Shown here piece after piece: positions 1 to 6,620 of a stretch of 6,620 nt of DNA. The stretch lies in the NCBI GenBank assembly GCA_934351705.1, contig CAKRJK010000079.1, positions 1 to 6,620 of the forward strand, in the 5' to 3' direction. A model generated the notes under the pieces. That model ran no database searches. It saw nothing but the letters and a program-made list of their open reading frames with translations, and was not told the origin of the DNA. Position numbers and translations under genes: made by a program. Within the stretch, counting starts at the first letter, position 1. Every line of letters starts with the position of its first letter. The stretch is from an uncultured Lachnospiraceae bacterium (lineage in GTDB: Bacteria; Bacillota; Clostridia; Lachnospirales; Lachnospiraceae).

Positions 1-390
1 ATTGAGAAGGAACATGATAAGATGTGGTACATATTGCTGAGCGGCGGTTCTGTCAAGAGTACTTTAGAGAATTTGAAAGAGGCGGCAGAGGGCGAGAATT
101 ATGAGTGGACAGATATGTATGACCAGTTTGCGAAGGATGCCAGAGAAGAGGGCTTTGAGGATATTGCAAAATTATTCGAGGGTGTTGCTGCAATCGAGAA
201 GGAGCATGAGGAGAGATACCGCAAGCTTTTGGAAAATGTGGAGGGTGACTTGGTATTTTCCAGAGACGGCGATGTGATCTGGCAGTGTTCTAACTGCGGA
301 CATATCTGTGTTGGAAAGAAAGCACCGGAGGTATGTCCTGTCTGTGCTCATCCGCAGGCGTATTTTGAGATCAAAGCGGAGAATTACTAA
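1..390 (+). CDS. rbr: Rubrerythrin, 3' part (5' end outside window)
   Basis: This is a non-haem diiron peroxidase of the cytoplasm that reduces hydrogen peroxide, a main oxidative-stress defence of anaerobes. The frame is open from base 1, so the ATG at 22 is internal and 129 C-terminal residues are visible; the family usually has about 180-195, so some 50-65 N-terminal residues are missing. Visible residues 1-80 are the end of the ferritin-like four-helix domain, with E2-x2-H5, E32-x2-E35 and E66-x2-H69 supplying typical diiron ligands. Residues 91-129 are the C-terminal rubredoxin-like domain, with a Cys4 iron site formed by C96-x2-C99 and C112-x2-C115. The ending ([13 protein letters not shown]) is typical of clostridial rubrerythrins. 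An extra cysteine, C103, lies just after the first knuckle. A terminator follows 66 bases after the stop, separating this gene from addB. Identity is very secure; nothing can be said about its promoter. Confidence 0.97.
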   Translation: MEKEHDKMWYILLSGGSVKSTLENLKEAAEGENYEWTDMYDQFAKDAREEGFEDIAKLFEGVAAIEKEHEERYRKLLENVEGDLVFSRDGDVIWQCSNCGHICVGKKAPEVCPVCAHPQAYFEIKAENY

Positions 391-456
391 AATAACAGAG
401 AAAAAACTGTAATTTGGCGGATAAATAAGGTGTATGTTTAGAAGTTTATGCAAAGC

Positions 457-493
457 AGAGACGGATGGCTCAGGTCATCCGTTTCTTTCTTTT
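457..493 (+). terminator. Intrinsic terminator after rubrerythrin
   Basis: Bases 457-469 pair with 474-486 around a TCAG loop (470-473). This gives 13 pairs, two of them G-U; the core ACGGATG/CATCCGT (461-467 with 476-482) is perfect. The 3' arm runs into a T-rich stretch (482-493, only two C interruptions), as expected for Rho-independent termination on the + strand. It lies between the rubrerythrin stop and the addB promoter, so it should end the rubrerythrin transcript and insulate addBA. The 5' flank is only weakly A-rich, so action on the opposite strand is less likely. Confidence 0.88.
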
Positions 494-497
494 GTCC

Positions 498-525
498 TTG
501 AAAAAGAGGCAGAATCACGTATAAT
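498..525 (+). promoter_or_regulatory. Predicted sigma-A (sigma-70 type) promoter for addBA
   Basis: A -35 box TTGAAA (498-503; consensus TTGACA) is followed after 16 bases by a perfect -10 box TATAAT (520-525). Transcription would start near 532, giving an untranslated leader of only about 20 bases, just enough for the ribosome binding site. The promoter begins directly after the terminator T-tract, so addBA probably starts its own transcript here. No LexA-like inverted repeat or other operator is visible around it, which suggests constitutive housekeeping expression (inference). Confidence 0.8.
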
Positions 526-539
526 AGATTATGAAAGTC

Positions 540-544
540 AGGGG
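540..544 (+). promoter_or_regulatory. Ribosome binding site of addB
   Basis: AGGGG sits 8 bases before the ATG at 553, a suitable spacing for a Firmicute start. It fixes the addB start, which is also supported by the Walker A loop falling at residues 8-15, as in other AddB proteins. Confidence 0.75.
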
Positions 545-552
545 AAATTATT

Positions 553-3500
553 ATGTCATTACAGTTTATTCTGGGACCGTCGGGTGGCGGAAAATCCCAT
601 TATTTATATGAAAATATCATAAAAAAAGCCGAGATGGACAAAACGAAAGACTACCTTTTGATCGTGCCGGAGCAGTTTACCATGCAGACACAAAAGGAAC
701 TGGTTGAGCGGAGTAAGAATCATGCGATTATGAATATTGACGTGCTTAGTTTTGAACGCTTGGCTTTTCGTGTGTTTGACGAACTGGGCATACAGACGTT
801 ATCTATTTTAGAGGAGACAGGCAAGAATCTTGTGATACGAAAGCTGGCACAGGAGCAGACGGGAGAATTGGAAGTACTCGGAAATCAGATGACAAAAATG
901 GGCTGCGTCAGTGAGTTGAAATCATTAATTTCGGAGTTTATGCAGTATGGAATTACGCCGCAGGACATCAGTGAATGGACGAAAAAAGACAGTCAGACGG
1001 CATTTTCGTTAAAGATCCGGGACGTAGAGAAAATTTACCGGGCATTTTTGGATTATTTACAGGGAAACTGCATTACTGCGGAGGAGGTTTTGCAGGAGTG
1101 CGCCGATGTGGCGGACCGTTCTTTAATGTTGCAAAACAGCAACTTGATTTTTGACGGATTTACGGGATTTACTCCGGTGCAGAGAAATCTTTTGAGGACG
1201 CTGTTTCCGATGGCGGATTCGATACAGGTGGCGGTGACCGTGGAGGATTCGGTTGATTATTACAGCACACCGCAGTTACAGGAGCTTTTTTACATGAGCA
1301 AAAAGATGATACAGTCTTTAACAGAACTTGCGGACGATACCGGCTGTGAGGTGTTGGAGCCGTTGTATGTACAAGAGGGGTTAGATTATCGTTACCGCGA
1401 TGCAAAAGGTCTGGCACATCTGCAAAAAAATCTGTTCCGTACCACATGGAAACCGTATGCGGAAGAGACAAAGGACATTGCCATCCGCTGTCTGCAAAAT
1501 CCCAAAGAGGAGCTGCTTTACGCGGCGGCAACCATACATGACATGGTGCGAAAAGAGGGTTACCGGTACAAAGATTTTGCAATCGTATCGGGAAATACGG
1601 CAGGCTATTCCTGCTATGCAAAGGATATTTTCGGAATGTATGGGATTCCGTATTTTGTGGACGAGAAAAAGACGATTTTCTTTCATCCGCTGATTGAATT
1701 TATCCGTGCGTCATGGGAAATGGTGCAGGACGATTTTTCTTATGAAAGTATGATGCGCTATTTCCGGACAGGACTTAGCGGAATAAAGGAGGAGTCGGTT
1801 GACCTTCTGGAGAATTATCTGCTCGCAGCGGGAATCAGAGGATTCCGGTTGTGGAATCAGCCGTTTGAGAGAAGTGTTGCGGGATATGAAGAAGCACAGA
1901 TGCAGGAGATCGAGGAGGTCCGCATTCGTGTGATGGAGAGAGCCGCAGAGTGGCGGAGTGTGTGCAGGAGAAAGGAAGCCACGGTCACACAGCGGATAGA
2001 GGCACTTTATCGTTTTGTTGCCGCACATCAGATGGAGGAGCAGTTAAGAGAAAAACAGGAATATTTTGAGGAGCAGAGGGATTACACAAGGGCCAAAGAA
2101 TATGAACAGATTTATGGAATCGTCATGGATTTGTTTGATAAAATGGTAGAATTTCTCGGAGATCAGGAGCTTGATGCGGAGGAGTGTGCCAAGATTCTTG
2201 ATGCGGGATTTGAGGCTGCCAAAGTCGGCGTCATCCCGCCGGGGTATGACTGTGTGCTGCTGGGAGATATTGAGAGGACAAGGCTTGATCATATCAAAGT
2301 GCTGTTTTTTGTCGGTGTCAATGACGGAATCATACCAAAGAGTGGTCAGGCAGGAGGAATCTTATCTGCGTTGGACAGAGAGCAGTTGTCGGAGCAAAAT
2401 GTACAGTTAGCGCCGACGCCGAGGGAGAGAACCTTTTTGCAGAAATTTTATCTGTACCTGAATATGACGAAACCCCAGCAAAAATTAATCCTCACCTTTG
2501 CAAGAGTGAATGCTGACGGGGAGTCTGTCAGACGCTCTTATCTGATAGGACAGATTAAGAAATTATATCCTAACTTAATTATTGAAGAGAATATGGATAA
2601 GGAATTGCTCTTAGCAACACCAAAGAGCGCCATGCAATATTTTGTGTCGGGGTTGCACAGTGAGGAAACGGAAAATGAGCAGTGGAAGGCGTTGGCAAAC
2701 TGGTATCTGACACAGGAACAGTGGGAGCGTCAGATTGAGAGTTTGCTGGATGCACACTTTTATTCCTATGAACCGCAGAAATTAAAGAAAGAGATCGTGC
2801 ATGCTTTGTACGGGACAATGCTGTTTAACAGTGTGACCAGACTGGAACAGTTTGCGGCATGTGCCTGCTCGTATTATTTGAGATACGGATTACAGTTGAA
2901 AGAGCGTCAGCTTGCGGAGTTTACGGCGGTGGATTTTGGTAATATCTTTCATATGGCGATTGAAGAATTTTCCAAGCAGGTGCAAAAGAGCGGCAAGTCG
3001 TGGAGTGAGTTGACGGAGCAGGAAAAGCAGCAGTTTGAGGAGAGTTCTTTTGCGTATGCAGGTCAGCTTGTCGGAATCGATGAGTGGCAGGACAGCGGGA
3101 AAAATCAGTTTTTGTTTGCACAGATGAAACGGGTTTATCACCGCACATTGCAGACTTTGACAGAGCAGCTTCGACGGGGCAGATTTGTGCCGAGAGATTA
3201 TGAGGTGGCATTTTCCGTGGCGGATCAGCTGGATGCCGCAAACTTTACTTTGAGTGAAGAAGAAAAGATGTATCTGACGGGAAAAATCGACCGTATTGAT
3301 ACTTATGAAACAGACGAAAAAGTCTATGTCAAGATTATAGATTACAAGACGGGAAGAACAAATTTCCAAATGATCAATCTGTATCACGGACTGCAACTAC
3401 AGCTTGTTGTCTACCTGAATGCGGCAATGGAAATGATAGGGAAAAAGCACGCAGACAAACAGGTTGAGCCGGGCGGAATTTTTTATTATCATGTGGATGA

Positions 3501-4014
3501 TCCGTTTATTGAGACGGAACGGGGGCTTTCCGAAGAACAGATTTATGAAAAAATTCTGGATGAATTAAAGTTAGACGGCATGGTCAACAGTGACGAGGAA
3601 GTGTACCGTGCAATGGATACGGAGATGGAAGACAGTTCCCATGTGATTCCGCTGCGTATCAAAAAAGACGGAACCCTGTATCGGACCTCCAAAGTATTGT
3701 CGGGACAGGCATTTTCCAATATCGGAGAATTTGTCTCACAGAAAATGCAAAAACTGGGATGTGAGATCATGGATGGTGAGACACAGGCAATGCCGTACAG
3801 ACAGGGAGCACATCAGGCGTGTGGCTTCTGCTCCTATAAAAGTGTGTGCGGATTTGACGAAAAGATTGCAGGATACCAATATCGAACCATTCCAAAGTCA
3901 GCAGATACAGACGAAATATTACAAAAAATAAGTCAAGATTTAACAAATAAAGAAACAAAACACGAAGAACCGCAGCATGACGTAACAAATAGCAGGCAAG
4001 GAGAGACCGTATGA
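553..4014 (+). CDS. addB: AddB: ATP-dependent helicase/nuclease subunit B
   Basis: This is a subunit of the cytoplasmic AddAB enzyme, which unwinds and resects double-strand DNA ends and leaves a 3' tail for RecA. It has 1153 residues; the B. subtilis protein has about 1166. Residues 8-15 (GPSGGGKS) are a Walker A loop at the extreme N-terminus. DGFTGFTP (201-208) and VGVNDGIIP (587-595) are conserved AddB signatures in the helicase-like part, which otherwise lacks a full helicase motif set; in studied homologues this part binds DNA and reads Chi. The C-terminal RecB-family nuclease domain shows GKIDRID (910-916) and DYKTG (930-934), with D930 and K932 expected to be catalytic. Four cysteines, C770, C1090, C1093 and C1099, match the 4Fe-4S cluster that staples this domain; C772 is an additional cysteine. 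A polar, variable-looking tail follows C1099. The gene overlaps addA by four bases. Confidence 0.98.
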   Translation: MSLQFILGPSGGGKSHYLYENIIKKAEMDKTKDYLLIVPEQFTMQTQKELVERSKNHAIMNIDVLSFERLAFRVFDELGIQTLSILEETGKNLVIRKLAQEQTGELEVLGNQMTKMGCVSELKSLISEFMQYGITPQDISEWTKKDSQTAFSLKIRDVEKIYRAFLDYLQGNCITAEEVLQECADVADRSLMLQNSNLIFDGFTGFTPVQRNLLRTLFPMADSIQVAVTVEDSVDYYSTPQLQELFYMSKKMIQSLTELADDTGCEVLEPLYVQEGLDYRYRDAKGLAHLQKNLFRTTWKPYAEETKDIAIRCLQNPKEELLYAAATIHDMVRKEGYRYKDFAIVSGNTAGYSCYAKDIFGMYGIPYFVDEKKTIFFHPLIEFIRASWEMVQDDFSYESMMRYFRTGLSGIKEESVDLLENYLLAAGIRGFRLWNQPFERSVAGYEEAQMQEIEEVRIRVMERAAEWRSVCRRKEATVTQRIEALYRFVAAHQMEEQLREKQEYFEEQRDYTRAKEYEQIYGIVMDLFDKMVEFLGDQELDAEECAKILDAGFEAAKVGVIPPGYDCVLLGDIERTRLDHIKVLFFVGVNDGIIPKSGQAGGILSALDREQLSEQNVQLAPTPRERTFLQKFYLYLNMTKPQQKLILTFARVNADGESVRRSYLIGQIKKLYPNLIIEENMDKELLLATPKSAMQYFVSGLHSEETENEQWKALANWYLTQEQWERQIESLLDAHFYSYEPQKLKKEIVHALYGTMLFNSVTRLEQFAACACSYYLRYGLQLKERQLAEFTAVDFGNIFHMAIEEFSKQVQKSGKSWSELTEQEKQQFEESSFAYAGQLVGIDEWQDSGKNQFLFAQMKRVYHRTLQTLTEQLRRGRFVPRDYEVAFSVADQLDAANFTLSEEEKMYLTGKIDRIDTYETDEKVYVKIIDYKTGRTNFQMINLYHGLQLQLVVYLNAAMEMIGKKHADKQVEPGGIFYYHVDDPFIETERGLSEEQIYEKILDELKLDGMVNSDEEVYRAMDTEMEDSSHVIPLRIKKDGTLYRTSKVLSGQAFSNIGEFVSQKMQKLGCEIMDGETQAMPYRQGAHQACGFCSYKSVCGFDEKIAGYQYRTIPKSADTDEILQKISQDLTNKETKHEEPQHDVTNSRQGETV
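3998..4014 (+). promoter_or_regulatory. addA ribosome binding site and addB/addA ATGA overlap
   Basis: AAGGAG (3998-4003) lies inside the last codons of addB, 7 bases before the addA ATG at 4011. The addA start and the addB stop share the bases ATGA (ATG 4011-4013, TGA 4012-4014). This arrangement commonly gives translational coupling, so ribosomes ending addB can restart on addA and keep the two subunits near one-to-one (inference from the layout). No separate promoter for addA is apparent. Confidence 0.85.
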
Positions 4015-6620
4015 GTTGGACAAAGGAACAGCAAAAGGTAATTGAATTGAGAGATCGCAATATACTTGTCTCTGCCGCTGCGGGTTCCGGAAAAACGGCA
4101 GTTTTGGTCGAGCGTATGATACAGAGAATTACGCAGGGGGAGCACCCAATCGATGTGGACAGGCTGTTGGTAGTGACCTTTACCAATGCGGCTGCCGCAG
4201 AGATGCGTGAGAGGATTGGTGCAGCGATTGAAAAGGCACTCTGGGAGCAGCCGGCAGATTTGCATTTGCAAAAACAGCAGGCACTTTTGCACAATGCCCA
4301 GATTACGACGATTGACAGCTTTTGTCTGTTTGTGGTACGCAACTATTTTCACAAGATTGAATTGGAGCCGGGATTCCGGATTGCGGATACGGGAGAATTG
4401 AACCTCTTAAAAGAGGATGTGTTGCAGGATGTGATGGAGCGTTTTTATCAGGAGAAGGACGAGGAGATTTTTGCGTTTCTGGAGCGTTTTTCAACTGCGA
4501 AAAGTGATGCACGGGTACGTGAGATGATTCTGGAGCTTTTCCATGTGGCGGAGTCGAATCCGTGGCAGGACGAGTGGTTTGATTCGCTGTTAGAAAGCTA
4601 TCGTGCAACCGATGAGAACCTCGATAAGACTGCGTGGATGCAGGCAATGAACCATTATTACCAGAATGCGATGCAGGGAATCTTAGAGGAGTTGGAAACG
4701 GCACTGGAGCTTACGAAAATGAGTGACGGGCCGGATATGTACCGGGAAACGATTGAGAGTGATCTGGAGCTGGTGCAAAAACTTGCCGCGCAGGACACCT
4801 ATGCAAAAATCTACGCCGCATTAAAAGACGGTGTGTCCTATGCGAAATTAAAGGCGGCACGCAACTATGAGGGCAGTATCGAAAAACAGGAAACGGTCAA
4901 GGCAATCCGGGATCGGATGAAAGAAACGGTCAAAGAATTTGCGGAGAAATTTTACGTTCAGAGCGAGGAAGAACTTTTGGAGGAACTGCACACTCAGGAA
5001 CCGGTTCTTAGAGCGTTGATCAATTTGACCAAAGCGTTTTCGGCAGCCTACGCAAAGGAAAAGCGAAGAAAAAATATTGTGGATTTTTCGGACATTGAAC
5101 ATTTTGCACTGGACATTCTGGTGGATAAGGAGTCAAAAGAGCCGACGGATACGGCAAGGGAATTTCAGGGTTATTTTGCCGAGATCATGATTGATGAATA
5201 TCAGGACAGCAACTATGTTCAGGAGGCGATTTTAACCGCAGTATCAAAACAGTGCCGGGGGGAGAATAATATCTTTATGGTGGGAGATGTCAAACAGAGC
5301 ATTTATCGTTTCCGCCTGGCAAGACCGGAACTTTTTATGGAAAAATACGAAACCTATACATCACAGGACAGTGACAGGCAAAAGATAGAGCTGCACAAGA
5401 ATTTCCGAAGCCGCAGTGAGGTGCTGGATACCGTCAATGATGTCTTTTATAAAATCATGGCAAAGGATATCGGTAAGGTTGCTTATGATGAGGAGGCGGC
5501 ACTCTATGTGGGAGCCGGGTATGAAACGTGTGATGACCGGAATCAGACAGAAGTGATCGTGTTGGAATACAACCGGGATGAGGAGCATGAGGAGTTGGAA
5601 CGTCCGGTTTTGGAGGCGTCTGTGATTGCGGAACGGATTTTTGAGTATAAGGAGCATTTTCTGGTTCAGGATAAGGAAAGCGGAGAAATGCGGAAAGCGG
5701 CATATTCCGATATGGTCATTCTGTTAAGAAGTCCGGGGAGCTATGCGGATGATATGGTCAGAGAACTCGGAAGAAGAGGCATTCCTGCCCATGCAACGTC
5801 AAAAACAGGATATTTCTCTGCGCAGGAGATAAGAATTTTATTAAATTATCTTTTAATTTTAGACAATCCGAGGCAGGATATACCGCTGGCAAGCATTCTG
5901 ACATCGTACTTTGTCGGTCTGACGCAGGAGGAGCTTTCAAGAATCCGGATTTGTGATTCCCAAAAAACGTTCCATGAGACGGTCATTAAGGTGCTGTGCG
6001 AAATCGAAAACGGTGAGGAATGTGCCTATCTTGAGAATGAGACAAAAACAAAATTACAGCATGCGTATAGACAGTACCGTGCATTCCGGAAAATGAGTAC
6101 CTACCTGCCAATCCATGAATTGCTTCAGGAGATTTTGGAACAGACGGGATATCTTCATTATGTCAATGCACTTCCGGCGGGAGCACAACGCAGGGCGAAT
6201 GTGGAAATGCTGTTGGAAAAAGCGATTGCGTATGAGAGCAGCAGCTATCGCGGACTGTTTCATTTTATCCGCTATATTGAAAAATTGCAGAAATACGATG
6301 TCGATTTTGGCGAGGCGGAGATGATCAGCGAGAATGAGGATGCGGTTCGTATTATGAGTATCCATAAAAGCAAAGGTCTGGAGTTTCCAATCTGTTTTGT
6401 TGCGGGGATGGGCAAGCAGTTTAACAAATCCGACAGCAGAGGAGCGTTGATCATACACCCCGATCTGGGTGTGGGCTTTGATGATTACGACAGGGTTCGC
6501 AGAACAAAAGCACCGCTCTTTTTAAAACGTGTGCTGGCAAAGCAAGCCGACCTGGAAAATCTCGGAGAGGAGATGCGTGTGCTTTACGTGGCACTCACGC
6601 GTGCAAGAGAAAAACTAGTG
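4011..6620 (+). CDS. addA: AddA: ATP-dependent helicase/nuclease subunit A, 5' part (3' end outside window)
   Basis: This is the motor subunit of AddAB, a UvrD/Rep-like superfamily 1A helicase moving 3' to 5' on DNA and carrying a C-terminal nuclease domain in the full protein. The frame is open for 870 codons to the window end; full AddA is about 1200-1250 residues, so roughly the last 350 are missing. Visible motifs in order: Q motif TKEQQ (4-8); Walker A AAGSGKT (23-29); motif Ia TFTNAAAAEM (56-65); motif Ic TTIDSF (99-104); the AddA signature DFSDIEH near 356; Walker B IDEYQDSN (394-401); motif III VGDVKQSIYRFR (424-435); motif IV HKNFRSR (462-468); motif V IHKSKGLEF (784-792); and motif VI VALTRAREKL (860-869). 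All key residues appear intact, including K28, D395 and E396. The start is set by the ribosome binding site and by the motif I position. The nuclease residues cannot be checked here. Confidence 0.98.
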   Translation, partial: MSWTKEQQKVIELRDRNILVSAAAGSGKTAVLVERMIQRITQGEHPIDVDRLLVVTFTNAAAAEMRERIGAAIEKALWEQPADLHLQKQQALLHNAQITTIDSFCLFVVRNYFHKIELEPGFRIADTGELNLLKEDVLQDVMERFYQEKDEEIFAFLERFSTAKSDARVREMILELFHVAESNPWQDEWFDSLLESYRATDENLDKTAWMQAMNHYYQNAMQGILEELETALELTKMSDGPDMYRETIESDLELVQKLAAQDTYAKIYAALKDGVSYAKLKAARNYEGSIEKQETVKAIRDRMKETVKEFAEKFYVQSEEELLEELHTQEPVLRALINLTKAFSAAYAKEKRRKNIVDFSDIEHFALDILVDKESKEPTDTAREFQGYFAEIMIDEYQDSNYVQEAILTAVSKQCRGENNIFMVGDVKQSIYRFRLARPELFMEKYETYTSQDSDRQKIELHKNFRSRSEVLDTVNDVFYKIMAKDIGKVAYDEEAALYVGAGYETCDDRNQTEVIVLEYNRDEEHEELERPVLEASVIAERIFEYKEHFLVQDKESGEMRKAAYSDMVILLRSPGSYADDMVRELGRRGIPAHATSKTGYFSAQEIRILLNYLLILDNPRQDIPLASILTSYFVGLTQEELSRIRICDSQKTFHETVIKVLCEIENGEECAYLENETKTKLQHAYRQYRAFRKMSTYLPIHELLQEILEQTGYLHYVNALPAGAQRRANVEMLLEKAIAYESSSYRGLFHFIRYIEKLQKYDVDFGEAEMISENEDAVRIMSIHKSKGLEFPICFVAGMGKQFNKSDSRGALIIHPDLGVGFDDYDRVRRTKAPLFLKRVLAKQADLENLGEEMRVLYVALTRAREKLV

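Noticed and set aside
394..412. Possible second hairpin just after the rubrerythrin stop (ACAG ... CTGT)
   Set aside because: Only four base pairs with a long A-rich loop and no T-tract; the hairpin at 457-486 is far stronger.
494..552. LexA (SOS) operator near the addBA promoter
   Set aside because: No GAAC-N4-GTTC-like inverted repeat is present around the -35 and -10 boxes.
434..622. A possible 62-codon small gene on the + strand
   Set aside because: It runs through the terminator hairpin, the addB promoter and the addB start in another frame. Its only upstream AAGG lies 3 bases from the ATG, and the peptide shows no recognisable feature.
2890..3396. Long open frames on the minus strand (168 codons here, 191 codons at 3767-4342, 150 codons at 1169-1621)
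   Set aside because: They lie antisense within addB or across the addB/addA junction, where the + strand frames carry clear conserved motifs. Their peptides are not recognisable, so they are shadows.
1..6620. Several AGCGG pentamers on the + strand (for example at 40-44, 375-379 and 707-711) as B. subtilis-type Chi sites
   Set aside because: A five-base motif is expected by chance many times in this length, the complement CCGCT also recurs, and the Chi of this lineage is unknown.

Overview
The window looks like ordinary chromosome from an anaerobic, moderate-GC Firmicute, most likely a gut clostridium of the Lachnospiraceae type. This is inferred from three things: a rubrerythrin (an oxidative-stress protein typical of strict anaerobes), an AddAB-type rather than RecBCD-type recombination nuclease in addB-addA order, and clostridial-looking protein sequences with strong AGGAG-like ribosome binding sites. 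The species cannot be named from the sequence alone.

Layout, all on the + strand: (1) positions 1-390 are the 3' part of a rubrerythrin gene whose start lies before the window. (2) Positions 391-552 are a 162-base intergenic region holding a clear intrinsic terminator for rubrerythrin (457-493), then a sigma-A-type promoter (498-525) and a ribosome binding site for the next gene. (3) Positions 553-4014 are a complete addB (1153 codons). (4) Positions 4011 to the window end are the first 870 codons of addA, overlapping addB by the four bases ATGA; the window ends directly after helicase motif VI, so the C-terminal nuclease domain lies outside.

AddB and AddA form the heterodimeric helicase-nuclease that processes double-strand DNA ends for RecA-dependent repair. 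AddA supplies the ATP-driven helicase motor and one nuclease domain. AddB supplies a second nuclease domain, an iron-sulfur cluster and, by analogy with the Bacillus subtilis enzyme, Chi recognition. The overlap suggests translational coupling and near-equal production. Rubrerythrin is a separate transcription unit that detoxifies peroxide, and its adjacency to addBA looks incidental.

I looked for an undescribed system and did not find one: no mobile element, CRISPR array, RNA gene, repeat family or unknown gene is supported. The findings listed are small points about known genes.
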